From contig NZ_BHWB01000003.1 in the NCBI RefSeq assembly GCF_003865075.1, forward strand, positions 124,001 to 188,000: a DNA stretch of 64,000 nt, given 5' to 3'. A program made the translations under genes and the position numbers. This document shows positions 27,340 to 37,124 of this stretch, piece by piece. How positions within the stretch are numbered: position 1 is the first letter of the stretch; each line of letters begins with the position of its first letter. The notes under the pieces were generated by a model. That model ran no database searches, was not told the DNA's origin, and saw only the letters and a list, made by a program, of their open reading frames with translations. This stretch comes from Bacteroides faecalis. Lineage in GTDB: Bacteria > Bacteroidota > Bacteroidia > Bacteroidales > Bacteroidaceae.

Positions 27340-27370
27340 CAAAGCTAAGAATGTTTTTTTATCTATCAAA
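27340..27370 (-). promoter_or_regulatory. Consensus Bacteroides promoter for nrdJ
   Basis: On the minus strand TTTG (27367-27370), 19-bp spacer, TAGCTTTG (27340-27347): an exact match to TTTG-N19-TAnnTTTG. Predicted 5' leader is only about 40 nt, too short for a cobalamin riboswitch. Confidence 0.8.
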
Positions 27371-27529
27371 ATAAAAATGAAACATTTTATTAACAGGTTG
27401 CACGTTTTCTATTTGTTTAAGTTAAGTATTTGATTAACAGTGTAATTATGGTTTTGTTCAATGGCTGAAGTTCTCCAAAAAGAAAATTATTCTTTTTTAT
27501 TGGTGTGATGAAATGATTTTTTCTTTTTA

Positions 27530-27537
27530 TATCTTTG
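27530..27537 (+). promoter_or_regulatory. -7 box for the nitroreductase gene
   Basis: TATCTTTG 12 bp upstream of the chosen ATG at 27550; predicts a leader of only a few nucleotides. No good -33. Confidence 0.45.
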
Positions 27538-27549
27538 CAAAAAAAAGAT

Positions 27550-28293
27550 ATGTTTGATACCGTAAAGAACAGAAGAACTATTCGGAAATATCTTCTTAAA
27601 GATATTGCTCCTGAGATGTTAAATGATTTGCTTGAAACCTCTTTTCGCGCTTCTACGATGGGAGGAATGCAGCTTTATAGTGTAATTGTTACTCGTAACG
27701 CAGAAATGAAAGAGAAACTTTCTCCTGCTCATTTTAATCAACCAATGGTAAAAAATGCACCGGTAGTGCTAACTTTTTGTGCTGATTTTCGGCGTTTCAG
27801 CAAGTGGTGCGAACAACGGAATGCTGTGCCGGGATATAATAATTTAATGTCTTTTATGAATGCTTCTATGGATACTTTGCTCGCGGCTCAGACTTTTTGT
27901 ACATTGGCGGAGGAAGCAGGGCTCGGTATCTGTTATTTGGGAACTACTACTTATAATCCTCAAATGATTATTGATACTCTTCAGTTGCCGGAACTGGTGT
28001 TTCCCATAACTACCATAACCGTAGGCTATCCTGACGATATTCCTTCACAGGTGGACCGTTTGCCTTTAGATGCTGTTGTGCATCAAGAGGTGTTTCACGA
28101 CTACACTTCGGAAGATATCGATCGTATCTATTCTTATAAAGAATCATTGCCGGAAAATAAACAATTTATAGAAGAAAATAAAAAGGAGACTCTGCCACAG
28201 GTGTTTACGGATGTCCGTTATACGAAGAAGGATAATGAATTTATGTCTGAGAATCTGTTGAAAGTACTTCGTAAACAAGGTTTTATAGAATAA
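27550..28293 (+). CDS. NAD(P)H-dependent nitroreductase/FMN oxidoreductase
   Basis: 247 residues from the ATG at 27550 (MFDTVKNRRTIRKYLLKDI); a TTG-initiated frame five codons longer lies within the promoter. RRTIRKY is the FMN-phosphate binding signature of the nitroreductase fold, SFRASTMGGMQLYS and AEEAGLGICYLGTT are further family segments. The C-terminal ~70-residue tail resembles the NfsA/Frp group. It reduces quinones or nitro compounds; real substrate unknown. A terminator follows at 28317. Confidence 0.85.
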   Translation: MFDTVKNRRTIRKYLLKDIAPEMLNDLLETSFRASTMGGMQLYSVIVTRNAEMKEKLSPAHFNQPMVKNAPVVLTFCADFRRFSKWCEQRNAVPGYNNLMSFMNASMDTLLAAQTFCTLAEEAGLGICYLGTTTYNPQMIIDTLQLPELVFPITTITVGYPDDIPSQVDRLPLDAVVHQEVFHDYTSEDIDRIYSYKESLPENKQFIEENKKETLPQVFTDVRYTKKDNEFMSENLLKVLRKQGFIE

Positions 28294-28316
28294 ATGTCAG
28301 CAAGAGGCATTTTAAA

Positions 28317-28367
28317 CATCAGGCGCAAATAATATAATTGCTATATCCATTTGTGCCTGATGTTTTT
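28317..28367 (+). terminator. Terminator after the nitroreductase gene
   Basis: Arms CATCAGGCGCAAAT and ATTTGTGCCTGATG (one G-U) around an 18-nt AT-rich loop, then TTTTT. It lies in the 90-bp gap between two convergent genes and may also serve dnaA on the other strand, where the T run is weaker. Confidence 0.75.
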
Positions 28368-28383
28368 ATATTGGGTTTATCAC

Positions 28384-29802
28384 TTATTCCTTATTTCTTT
28401 TCTTCAACAGTGATTCAATTTCTCCTACTTCTGCGTGGAAGTTCTTATCTACTTCCAACTGCCCTTTTACAGTTTTGCAAGCGTGGAGTACTGTTGCGTG
28501 ATCTTTGTTTCCGATGAATTTACCGATCTTTGAAGTAGAGAAATCTGTGTGATTCTTAGCCAGATACATAGCAATCTGACGAGCTTGAACCACTTCTCTT
28601 TTTCTGGATTTAGTGTGGATGGCTGATGGCTCTAGATCGAAGTGCTTGCACACTACCTTTAAGATATCATCAATTGTAATTGCCTTAGTCTCATTGTGAA
28701 CCACACTATGCACAATGTGTTGTGCCAAGTCTAAATCTATTTCCTTGTTGAAAATAGTAGAACGTGCCATAATAGCTATGACGATACCTTCCAGATCACG
28801 GACACTTTCGTTCACATTCTCTGCAATGTAATCAATAACTTCCTCAGGGAACTGCAACCCGTCACGATGAATTTTATTCCGTAAGATGTTTTTGCGAAGT
28901 TCTACAGTTGGCTTTTCAAGTTCCGCTACCATTCCCCATTTAAAACGAGTCAGCAAACGGTCCTCCATACCCTGCAATAGGATAGGGGCGCGGTCGGAAG
29001 TTAATATCAACTGCTTTCCGTTCTGATGCAAGTGATTGAAGATATGGAAAAACGTATTTTGCGTTCTCGTCATTCCGGCAAATTCCTGAATATCATCAAT
29101 GATCAATACATCAATTGTTTGGTAGAAGTTAATAAAGTCGTTGGTAGTATTGTTTCGTACCGAGTCTGTATATTGAACCTGAAACAGATGTGCTGAAACA
29201 TACAATACTCTTTTCTCGGAATATAATTCTTTAATTTTAGTTCCGATGGCGTTTGCTAAATGAGTTTTTCCCACTCCAGATGCACCATAAAGGAATAATG
29301 GATTAAAAGCTGTACCCGCAGGCTTTTGTGCTACAGCTTCTGCTACGCTTCTAGAAAGTTTATTGCTATATCCTTCAATGAAGTTCTCAAAATTATAGTT
29401 AGGGTTCAAATGGGGATCTAGTTCCTGAATAACAGGAGCTTTCAGGAAGTTAGGCGCTTTATTGGCATTAGTGATGTTTTTAGGAGTGATAGCTGTAGAA
29501 CGATTGCTTGCTTCGAGATTCACAGTCTGATTTGGAATCGAAGTTTTATCTACCATGACATTATACATCAACTTAGTACCTTCGCCAATAGCTTTATATA
29601 ATGTTTTCCGTAACAAATCCACGAATTTTTCTTCCAGTATTTCATAAAAAAACTGGCTCGGGATCTGTACGATTAATGTTTTGTCCTCATATTTTAATGG
29701 AATGATGGGGGCAAACCAAGTATTATATGTCGTTTCGGGAACATTGTCTTTTATGATATCTAAACAGCGGTTCCAAAGCATGACATGATTTGATTCAATC
29801 AT
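28384..29802 (-). CDS. dnaA: Chromosomal replication initiator protein
   Basis: 472 residues. Domain I at 1-85, variable linker to about 130, AAA+ domain with Walker [11 protein letters not shown] at 172-181 and Walker [10 protein letters not shown], and DNA-binding domain IV ending in [15 protein letters not shown], the DnaA signature. Opens the origin and binds 9-mer DnaA boxes. It stands alone, with neither dnaN nor rpmH beside it, as in other Bacteroidota, where dnaA need not mark the origin. Confidence 0.97.
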   Translation of the reverse strand: MIESNHVMLWNRCLDIIKDNVPETTYNTWFAPIIPLKYEDKTLIVQIPSQFFYEILEEKFVDLLRKTLYKAIGEGTKLMYNVMVDKTSIPNQTVNLEASNRSTAITPKNITNANKAPNFLKAPVIQELDPHLNPNYNFENFIEGYSNKLSRSVAEAVAQKPAGTAFNPLFLYGASGVGKTHLANAIGTKIKELYSEKRVLYVSAHLFQVQYTDSVRNNTTNDFINFYQTIDVLIIDDIQEFAGMTRTQNTFFHIFNHLHQNGKQLILTSDRAPILLQGMEDRLLTRFKWGMVAELEKPTVELRKNILRNKIHRDGLQFPEEVIDYIAENVNESVRDLEGIVIAIMARSTIFNKEIDLDLAQHIVHSVVHNETKAITIDDILKVVCKHFDLEPSAIHTKSRKREVVQARQIAMYLAKNHTDFSTSKIGKFIGNKDHATVLHACKTVKGQLEVDKNFHAEVGEIESLLKKRNKE

Positions 29803-30152
29803 AGTGACTTTAATACATTTTATTAATTAAGCAAAACTTCTACGCTTGCAAAATTGGGAATCTTATTCGAAAAAAACAAATCTGTTTTTTCTTGTTTTTA
29901 ATGAACAAATAATAATGCGTTTACTTTCAATGACTTATATAACTGTTTAGTAATACCCTAAATGTAATAAGTCTTGTGTTATTATAAGTGCTTGATTACT
30001 ATGTAATTATAGACTTATTTGTATTTGCTTTATTTACTTCTCTATACATGTTCAAGAATATTATTTCGGTTTATCGATAGACATTTCAGGCTATTAGTCT
30101 TTTTTTATATAGTATTTCTTTATTTAGAGTAATTCTATATTAGGAAGATTCT
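29803..30152. other. 350-bp AT-rich region upstream of dnaA
   Basis: Contains no perfect DnaA box (TTATCCACA or its complement) that I can find, so there is no evidence for an origin here. A 9-bp inverted repeat (AATAAGTCT at 29966, AGACTTATT at 30011) with a 36-nt loop is the only clear structure. The dnaA promoter should be in this stretch, but no exact -33/-7 pair stands out. Confidence 0.55.
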
Positions 30153-31046
30153 CTACTTATCTTTTTTGCCGAATAATGAGAAATGGACATAGCGTTTAGG
30201 GTGCGCTTTCAGATCTTCCAATAAACTTGCAGCATTTTCAGAGGTTGCGTTTAAGTTATTGTATAAAGATGGATCATTGAAAAGTAAACCTAACGTATTG
30301 TCTTTGCTATTTAGTTTGTCTGTAAGTATTTTTACGTTAGCCAATGTCTCGTCTATCTGTTTGATAGTGGCAGCATAGTTTATAACCTTCAGGTTATTGC
30401 TAATAGTTATGAAATTATCTCCGATAGTATTTAGCTTCCCTGTGAGTTGTGGTATATCCTTGCTCATAAATCCTCTCATTTGTGAGCTTACTACAGCAAG
30501 ATTGGCAGTAAGAGTTTCCATTGAGTGCAGAGTTGCAGGAATACTCTTATCATTTAAAGTATTATTTAGAGAGGTAAGAATCGAATCTAATTTGGGTAAC
30601 ATCTGCTCGACTTTGGGCATGAGTTTGGCTACATTTTCCATCATACCGTTGTTCAGTGTTCCAGGTATGGTATCGCCTATAGCATATTTCTCTCTGGGAT
30701 TATTTGCTAGAAGAATATTCATGCGGACACCTCCCATCAGTTCTGATACAAGTTCTGCAGAACTTCCTTTAGGAATACGTAACTCAGTATCCAGTTCGAC
30801 TTCCACGATTACGTTTCCCGGATTGGAATAATCATAAAAAATCTCGCGTACGATACCTACGCGAACACCATCTGCAAATACAGGACTCGACTTGGTCAAT
30901 CCATTTACATTATGAAACTTAGCATAGAAATAGCTTGAAGGCTGGAACATATGGATTCCTTTTAGCCAATTGATTCCATAAACAAGCACACACAGAGCTA
31001 CAATACCTGCAATACCTATTCTGACTTCTTTTGTAATATACTTCAT
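30153..31046 (-). CDS. MlaD-type (MCE domain) membrane-anchored lipid transport protein
   Basis: About 297 residues from the ATG at 31046 (MKYITKEVRIGIAGIVALC); a longer frame overlaps the amidase gene. One N-terminal membrane helix is followed by an MCE domain (about 35-115; YFYAKFHNVNGLTKSSPVFADGVRVG), then a long helical region. MlaD proteins bind phospholipids between the inner and outer membranes. The Mla ATPase and permease are not next to it. It begins 8 bp after the amidase gene ends, so the two are probably co-translated. Confidence 0.85.
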   Translation of the reverse strand: MKYITKEVRIGIAGIVALCVLVYGINWLKGIHMFQPSSYFYAKFHNVNGLTKSSPVFADGVRVGIVREIFYDYSNPGNVIVEVELDTELRIPKGSSAELVSELMGGVRMNILLANNPREKYAIGDTIPGTLNNGMMENVAKLMPKVEQMLPKLDSILTSLNNTLNDKSIPATLHSMETLTANLAVVSSQMRGFMSKDIPQLTGKLNTIGDNFITISNNLKVINYAATIKQIDETLANVKILTDKLNSKDNTLGLLFNDPSLYNNLNATSENAASLLEDLKAHPKRYVHFSLFGKKDK

Positions 31047-31053
31047 TTTATTT

Positions 31054-32307
31054 TTATTTATTTCTTCTCTTTTTAAATTCGGCAATCGCCTCGTTGATAT
31101 TCATTTTCTCACCGTTCCGGAAAGCAATGATGAATGCGTCCTTGAATTGTGGAGTGATTGTACGTCTGGTGCGCAATACTTTGTTATAATCAGTAGAAGC
31201 ACCATAAGTATATTTATAAATCCCTTTTTCTTTGTAATAATCGACTCCTTTTAGCCCTTTCAATTGTTTGTCGTTTTTTGAGAGAGGCTTTGAAGAAGTA
31301 AGTATTTGTACTTTAAACGTTATCTCGCTGTCATTTGTTGTACTCTCTGATACAATGGGGCGTGTTATTGGTTTAGACTCAATAGTACGAGGCTTTGTTT
31401 CAGCCAAAAGTTCCTTTGTTAAAACAGCATTTTCTGAATCGTTGTCTGTTTGAGCAATAACAGGATCGTTTTCTGTTTCTTCCTGTTCAGTTGGAATGAT
31501 GGTTTTACTACTTCCGGTTAGGCGTAGCTCATGTTCTCTTTTGTAATTCAAGAAAGCATTATAAATACCTTTTGCCAGTGTGCTCGTGCCATTTTCTGAA
31601 TTCAGATAACGTTCCTCTTCCGGTGTTGAGATAAATCCTAATTCCACTAGGATGCTTGGCATTGCACTAGCTTTTAGAACAAGAAAACCAGCTTGATGTA
31701 CTCCCCGGTCTACCCGATTGCAAGTATGTCGGAATTGTTTCTGAACCAATGAGGCTAAATGTACACTCTGTTCCATATATTTGTCCTGCATGAATTCAAA
31801 GATAATGTATGATTCTGCGGAGTTCGGATTAAAGCCTGCGTAGCGGGTCTGATAATCACTTTCATAAAGGATTACAGAGTTTTCCCGTTTCGCTACCTCT
31901 AAGTTGGCGTCCGATTTAGCCAAACCTAATGTCCAAGTAGAAGCACCTTTTGCAGTACGGTTATTGGCTAAAGCATTGGTGTGGATAGAGATAAAAAGAT
32001 CCGCTTTGGCATTGTTAGCAATTTCTGCTCGACGATCCAATGGAATGAAGACATCCTTTGTACGTGTATAGACTAATTTTACATCATCACAGTTCTTCTT
32101 TATCAAATTACCTAGTTTCAGAGCGACATTCAGATTGATATTTTTCTCCTTAGATATTTTTCCTATAGCACCGGGATCGTGTCCGCCATGTCCGGCATCA
32201 ATAACTACAGTAAAACTCTGTCCCCATAGATTGCAGGTACATAGGGGAGAAATAACTAGCCAGAGGCAAGCTGATATATATAATATGTATGATCTATCTA
32301 GTCTCAT
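31054..32307 (-). CDS. N-acetylmuramoyl-L-alanine amidase with C-terminal SPOR-like region
   Basis: 417 residues, signal peptide to about residue 30. The zinc amidase_3 domain has VVIDAGHGGHDPGAIG (first His ligand), FISIHTNALANN and LVELGFISTPEEERYL with the catalytic Glu. A linker near 265-320 is followed by a SPOR-like region (KVQILTSSKPLSKNDKQLKG, YKYTYGAST) expected to bind denuded peptidoglycan at the septum. It trims peptide stems during daughter-cell separation. It is upstream of the MlaD-type gene in the same operon. A -7 box is at 32322-32329. Confidence 0.9.
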   Translation of the reverse strand: MRLDRSYILYISACLWLVISPLCTCNLWGQSFTVVIDAGHGGHDPGAIGKISKEKNINLNVALKLGNLIKKNCDDVKLVYTRTKDVFIPLDRRAEIANNAKADLFISIHTNALANNRTAKGASTWTLGLAKSDANLEVAKRENSVILYESDYQTRYAGFNPNSAESYIIFEFMQDKYMEQSVHLASLVQKQFRHTCNRVDRGVHQAGFLVLKASAMPSILVELGFISTPEEERYLNSENGTSTLAKGIYNAFLNYKREHELRLTGSSKTIIPTEQEETENDPVIAQTDNDSENAVLTKELLAETKPRTIESKPITRPIVSESTTNDSEITFKVQILTSSKPLSKNDKQLKGLKGVDYYKEKGIYKYTYGASTDYNKVLRTRRTITPQFKDAFIIAFRNGEKMNINEAIAEFKKRRNK

Positions 32308-32321
32308 ATTTTAATACGATG

Positions 32322-32329
32322 CAAATGTA
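32322..32329 (-). promoter_or_regulatory. -7 box for the amidase-mlaD unit
   Basis: TACATTTG on the minus strand, 14 bp before the amidase start at 32307. Confidence 0.5.
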
Positions 32330-32447
32330 GTAGAAATTTGCAGAAAACTTATGATTTACTATTAAGTTTTGTATTTTTTTCGGTTTAATGGTAGCTTTTT
32401 TCCTGAAAACTCCGTTACTTTGCGCCCCGAAGATAAAATATACAGCA

Positions 32448-33395
32448 ATGCTTAAGTTTTTGAAAAATTGGACATTACCTGTCGCAATGCTGGTTGGGAC
32501 AGTTGTTTATTTCCTGTTTGCCCACGTTTCGTTTCTGGCTCCGGCAAAACCGGCTGTGTGGGTAAGTGTTTCTGTCTTGACTCCTTTCTTGATTTTTGCC
32601 CAGTTGTTGCTGACATTTTGCAAGGTTGAGCCTAAAGAATTGAAACCTGTTTTGTGGCATTGGTGGTTACTGTTGTTTCAACTGATTTCTTGTTTGCTTG
32701 TAGCCGTAATTTTAGTTTATGTTCCCATGCCTGAAGTATATCGTGACGTGTTTGAAGGGGCAATGGTTTGTTTGATTTGTCCTACGGCTACGGCTGCAGC
32801 TGTGATAACTGGAAAACTAGGTGGAAATGCTGGAAGTTTAACTACTTATACATTGCTGTCTAATATTTTGGCAGCAATCATTGTTCCTTTGTTATTTCCG
32901 ATTGTTGAAGTACATTCAAATGTTAGTTTTTTGATGGCCTGTTCGCGTATTCTTATTAAAGTCTTCCCATTGTTGCTTTGTCCTTTTATAACAGCTTGCT
33001 TACTTCGTGTTTTTTTGCCAAAAGTACGGACATATTTGGCTAATTTTAGTAATTTGGCTTTTTATCTATGGGGAGTTGCTTTGGCAATTGTTTCCGGTCA
33101 GACTGTTCGCTCTTTGGTTAATAGTGATGCGTCAGGGTATGTGAAACTTTTAATTGCTTTGGCTGGTTTAATAACCTGTTGCATTCAGTTTTATTATGGA
33201 AAGCGTATTGGTGAACATTATCAGGAACGTATTAGCGGTGGACAAGCATTAGGGCAAAAAAATACAGTGCTGGCTATTTGGATGGCTTATACATATCTCA
33301 ATCCGCTATCTTCGGTTGGTCCTGGTTCTTATGTTCTATGGCAGAATATTATCAATTCTTGGCAGTTGTGGAAGAAAAGAAAGAAGGAAAATTAG
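32448..33395 (+). CDS. BASS-like (bile acid:sodium symporter fold) membrane transporter
   Basis: 315 residues from the ATG at 32448 (MLKFLKNWTLPVAMLVGTV); a longer frame exists but overlaps the promoter area. About ten membrane helices with polar breaks such as CLICPTATAAAVITGKLGG, which resemble the crossover motif of BASS-fold transporters. Family placement is by pattern and the solute is unknown. The gene is divergent from the amidase gene. Confidence 0.6.
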   Translation: MLKFLKNWTLPVAMLVGTVVYFLFAHVSFLAPAKPAVWVSVSVLTPFLIFAQLLLTFCKVEPKELKPVLWHWWLLLFQLISCLLVAVILVYVPMPEVYRDVFEGAMVCLICPTATAAAVITGKLGGNAGSLTTYTLLSNILAAIIVPLLFPIVEVHSNVSFLMACSRILIKVFPLLLCPFITACLLRVFLPKVRTYLANFSNLAFYLWGVALAIVSGQTVRSLVNSDASGYVKLLIALAGLITCCIQFYYGKRIGEHYQERISGGQALGQKNTVLAIWMAYTYLNPLSSVGPGSYVLWQNIINSWQLWKKRKKEN

Positions 33396-33730
33396 AAATT
33401 CTATTTTATATATTACTCCGAATTACCGAAATAATATCTTTTTATTTTTGAAATTACTTCAACTAATATCGAATATTGTGAGATAATAGTCTAGTGATAT
33501 AGGCTTAGCTTCTCGATAAACTCCGGCTTGTTTGCCAAACAGGAGGATTGTATTCTATCTTGATCTTTTTTTTCATGAGAACGACGTTTAATTATGTTTT
33601 ATTGTTATACTTTTGGGGGCTGTATAAAAGGGAAAATCAGATAATGATGAAGACGTTTTTTGTATTTTGTTTTAAAGATAAATCCGGGATTGAATATGGA
33701 ATTGGTTATAAACAAATAGCAATTAAGAAT
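33396..33730. other. Region upstream of the GNAT gene, no supported gene
   Basis: AT-rich. A hairpin near 33519-33546 (CTCC...GTTTG-cc-AAAC...GGAG) is the only structure. An open frame from 33548 continues into the acetyltransferase, but its first 61 codons look unlike the GNAT fold. Confidence 0.5.
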
Positions 33731-34264
33731 ATGGAAATTAAAATTAGACAAGAACAAGAGAACGATTATAAAGCTGTATATGAATTAATAGAACTTGCTT
33801 TTAGAAATATGGAAGAAAGTGATCATAGTGAACATTTTCTGGTGGAGCGCTTGCGTAAATCAGAAGCGTTTATACCAGAGCTTTCTTTAGTGGCAGAAAA
33901 GGATGGTGAAATTATTGGTCATATTCTGATGACCAAAGTGGAAATCGTGTCAGCTGTTAAAGCTACGACTACTTTAGCTTTGGCTCCGGTAGCTGTGTTA
34001 CCTAAATATCAGGGACAAGGGGTTGGTGGTACACTAATTTGTGAAGTACATAAACGTGCTACTGAATTAGGGTATGGCTCTGCTGTTTTATTGGGGCACA
34101 AAGATTATTATCCTAAGTTTGGATATAAAAAGGCCATAGATTTCGGCATTGAATTTCCATTTGAGGTTCCTTACGAATATTGTATGGTGATTGAATTGTT
34201 GCCGAATGCTCTAAAAAACGTACAGGGTGTGGTTAAATACTCAAAACCATTTATTAATGAATGA
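33731..34264 (+). CDS. GNAT family N-acetyltransferase
   Basis: 177 residues starting with MEIKIRQEQENDYKAVYELI at 33731, the position where GNAT domains normally begin. Acetyl-CoA binding is indicated by LAPVAVLPKYQGQGVGGTLI. The C-terminal half (GHKDYYPKFGYKKAIDFGI) matches the YhbS-like subgroup. Acceptor substrate unknown. The same frame stays open for 61 further codons upstream (to 33548), which look like translated leader rather than a domain. Confidence 0.8.
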   Translation: MEIKIRQEQENDYKAVYELIELAFRNMEESDHSEHFLVERLRKSEAFIPELSLVAEKDGEIIGHILMTKVEIVSAVKATTTLALAPVAVLPKYQGQGVGGTLICEVHKRATELGYGSAVLLGHKDYYPKFGYKKAIDFGIEFPFEVPYEYCMVIELLPNALKNVQGVVKYSKPFINE

Positions 34265-34507
34265 CGTTCATAGAAGATTATACTGTATTTCTTCTGGTAT
34301 GTCTCTATCTTTATGAGAACAACAAAAAGGATTAATTGTAATCACTAATCATTATATAAAAACTTTTATATTGCTTTGTATATTTATGATAACTTAGACA
34401 AGGTCTTAACTCTTTTGTGATATTACAGATCATCTGTTTTCACTCTATTTCTTCCATTTAAATGGTTAAAAAAAGAACATTTTCTCAGATTTTTGAAACA
34501 CTATCTT

Positions 34508-34515
34508 TATCTTTG
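34508..34515 (+). promoter_or_regulatory. -7 box for the metallophosphoesterase gene
   Basis: TATCTTTG 26 bp before the start codon at 34542; no correctly spaced -33 element. Confidence 0.5.
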
Positions 34516-34541
34516 TTCTTAGTTATAAAAAACTGAAAACA

Positions 34542-35897
34542 ATGAGAGTGAGCAAGAAAAAAATATTCTGGGGATTTATGTTCCTTATATTAATAGCAGG
34601 AGGTATTATTTGTAAAATACGTTGGAAAGTCTGGTTCTATAATAGACCGGAGATAAGTTATGTGCTTACTAATGAACCTCAGCGAGTGATTCTAACTTTT
34701 GGAAATGATGGTGAGCTTTCCCGTAATGTAAGTTGGGTATGCGGGGGCGTTTCTAAACAGGCAAAACTTGAATATACAAAAATAGGTTCTGGAGATACTC
34801 TTATTATTGATGGCTCTTCTAAATTCCTTAAATCGTTAGGAGGTTTTAGCTATACTAATTGGGCAAAGTTTAAGGATCTTGCTTACGGGAATTCTTATTC
34901 TTATCGAGTATGGAACGATGATCGGGCTTCTAGCTGGTATTCATTTACTATGCAACCAGATTCTACGGATCACTTTTCTTTTATTTTTGTAGGTGACGTG
35001 CAGGATACACTACATGGAAAGACACGTGATTTTATGGAAAATGTACGCTATCGTTTTCCGCAGACCGATTTCTATATGCTTGCCGGTGATTTTATTGAAC
35101 GTCCGATGGATTGTTATTGGGAAGAAGCATATCAGAGTATTGATTCCATTGCTCCCAGTAAGCCTTTATTAGTTTCTCCTGGAAATCATGAATATGTAAA
35201 AGGAATTGTAAGAACTTTGGAGCAACGTTTCAATTATTCCTTTTCATATTTGTTAGAATCCGAATATAAGAATAATAATGTGTATTCTATTGACTATAAG
35301 GATGCTACTATTATTACCCTTGACAGTAATCGTGATCCTTGGTTTTTATTTTCACAACGTGAATGGTTGGAGAAAACATTGAAGAATTCTGATAAAAAAT
35401 GGAAAATTGTAATGTTACATCATCCGGTATATTCTATTAAGGGTAAGACAAATAACATATTGGTGCGCTGGATGTTCGATCCTTTGTTTAAAGAATATGG
35501 AGTTGACTTGGTGCTTCAAGGACATGAACATAACTATGCACGTATGACAAACAAAGAAGGTGATGGCAAAATGATTACTCCAGTTTATTTGGTTAGTCAT
35601 GCTTCTCCGAAAGGATATCGATTGGAGTTCAATGATAAATACGACCGTTTCGGAACTAACAATCGTTTTTATCAGAATATTGATGTAAGGGGAGATACTC
35701 TTCGTATACAAGCATTTTTGGAGAATGATTCACTGTATGATGATATGCAGATTGTGAAAAATGCTTCGGGTATTCAGGTAATAGATTATGCACAGAACAT
35801 TCCCGAAATATTAGAAATGCCTTGGCTGACAGGTAAAAAAGCAAAGGAATTTGAACAGAATGCAGAAAAATGGCGTAAGCGTTCTTTAGTACAATAA
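34542..35897 (+). CDS. Membrane-anchored purple acid phosphatase-like metallophosphoesterase
   Basis: 451 residues. One N-terminal helix (about 8-26) acts as signal or anchor. A fibronectin-like N-terminal domain is followed by the calcineurin-like phosphatase core: VGDVQD, AGDFIERP, SPGNHEY, MLHHPVYS and GHEHNY, which together supply the two-metal site. The order and the N-terminal domain match purple acid phosphatases. Its 3' end overlaps the convergent NamZ-like gene by 12 bp. Confidence 0.85.
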   Translation: MRVSKKKIFWGFMFLILIAGGIICKIRWKVWFYNRPEISYVLTNEPQRVILTFGNDGELSRNVSWVCGGVSKQAKLEYTKIGSGDTLIIDGSSKFLKSLGGFSYTNWAKFKDLAYGNSYSYRVWNDDRASSWYSFTMQPDSTDHFSFIFVGDVQDTLHGKTRDFMENVRYRFPQTDFYMLAGDFIERPMDCYWEEAYQSIDSIAPSKPLLVSPGNHEYVKGIVRTLEQRFNYSFSYLLESEYKNNNVYSIDYKDATIITLDSNRDPWFLFSQREWLEKTLKNSDKKWKIVMLHHPVYSIKGKTNNILVRWMFDPLFKEYGVDLVLQGHEHNYARMTNKEGDGKMITPVYLVSHASPKGYRLEFNDKYDRFGTNNRFYQNIDVRGDTLRIQAFLENDSLYDDMQIVKNASGIQVIDYAQNIPEILEMPWLTGKKAKEFEQNAEKWRKRSLVQ

Positions 35898-37049
35898 ATA
35901 TTTCTTTCTCATGCTTTGATATGTTTGTAGTTCCTTTTGCCAACTGTTACGGATATCTTGTTCTGAATCACCTTTTAGGATGGCTTTGCGAACAGAATTT
36001 GTTCCCATAAGTAAATCGAACCATCGTGCACGTGAGAAAAAAGCTTCTCCTTCACCGGATAGTTGGTAGAAATCTAAGAAGTAACGAAGAGTAAATCCAT
36101 GTACATCTGCTACATTGCGTAAATCTTCTCCGTAACAAAGTATCCCTTTATGCATTGGGTTTTTGTCGAATCCGGGTAAAGACTCAGGAGTGAAAGTGAA
36201 GCCACCGTATTTTTTATCAGGTGCGCCCAATACCTGAAAAGGAAAGGTTGTTCCACGTCCTACACTTATCCGAGTTGCTTCGAAAAGGCAAAGAGAAGCA
36301 TATAACCGAATGGATTGTGCATTAGGTAAATTAGGAGATGGCTTTACGGGAAGTATGTATGGCTGCCCATGTTTCCATCCTTTCATCGAAATAACAGTAA
36401 GCGGACAAGGGAGCTTAGTTGTTGTTATCCAACCTTCTCCATTAATCATTTGTGCCAGTTCCCCTATCGTGCAACCATGAAGAATAGGGATTGGTAACAT
36501 ACCTACGAAGCTCCGATAAGCAGGTTTTAATATAGGACCTTCTACATAGTCGCATGGATTTGGACGATCGAGCACAATCAGTTCTTTTTGATTTTCGGCA
36601 CAAGCTTCCATTACATAAAACATAGTACTTATATAGGTATAAAATCGTGCTCCTACATCTTGTATGTCGAATAAAATAACATCCACATTCTTTAATTGTG
36701 CACTAGTAGGTTTTTTATTGTTTCCGTAAAGCGAAATGATTGGTATTCCGGTGCGACTGTCTTTTCCATCTTTTACCTCTTCTCCTGCATCAGCATTCCC
36801 CCGAAAACCATGTTCCGGTGCAAATACCTGAACTACTTGAATATTTAATTTCAAAAGAGTATCGAGTAAGTGAGTCTGTCTTGAACTAACAATAGATGTG
36901 TGATTTACAACCATTCCCACTCGTTTACCTTTGAGCAGTGGCAAATATCGCTCGGTACGTTCAGCGCCTGTAATCACTTTTCCAAAGATCAACGTTGGAA
37001 AGGCTGTGAATACGAGTATTGAAAGAATGAAGAAGAATCTGGTTTGCAT
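35886..37049 (-). CDS. DUF1343/GH171 (NamZ-like) exo-beta-N-acetylmuramidase
   Basis: 387 residues with a signal peptide (FPTLIFGK near residue 24). Family motifs are VGMVVNHTS, FAPEHGFRGNADAG, LFDIQDVGARFYTYISTM and VLDRPNPC. NamZ of Tannerella/Bacillus releases MurNAc from the non-reducing ends of peptidoglycan fragments, so this is probably a periplasmic recycling enzyme. The role is by family. It is convergent with the phosphoesterase gene. Confidence 0.85.
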   Translation of the reverse strand: MQTRFFFILSILVFTAFPTLIFGKVITGAERTERYLPLLKGKRVGMVVNHTSIVSSRQTHLLDTLLKLNIQVVQVFAPEHGFRGNADAGEEVKDGKDSRTGIPIISLYGNNKKPTSAQLKNVDVILFDIQDVGARFYTYISTMFYVMEACAENQKELIVLDRPNPCDYVEGPILKPAYRSFVGMLPIPILHGCTIGELAQMINGEGWITTTKLPCPLTVISMKGWKHGQPYILPVKPSPNLPNAQSIRLYASLCLFEATRISVGRGTTFPFQVLGAPDKKYGGFTFTPESLPGFDKNPMHKGILCYGEDLRNVADVHGFTLRYFLDFYQLSGEGEAFFSRARWFDLLMGTNSVRKAILKGDSEQDIRNSWQKELQTYQSMRKKYLLY

Positions 37050-37124
37050 ATCAGTAAATTTTTGTAATATTGCACAAAAATATTCATTTATCCATAGGAA
37101 AACAAGTTATAAGTAGTAAAGAAT

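Noticed and set aside
27290-27549. Cobalamin riboswitch upstream of nrdJ
   Set aside because: The best promoter leaves only a ~40-nt leader and no B12-box-like sequence was seen.
29803-30152. Chromosomal origin next to dnaA
   Set aside because: No DnaA boxes and no dnaN/rpmH context; the origin in Bacteroidota is often elsewhere.
33548-33730. Extended N-terminus of the GNAT protein
   Set aside because: The 61 extra codons do not resemble the fold and the domain starts normally at 33731.
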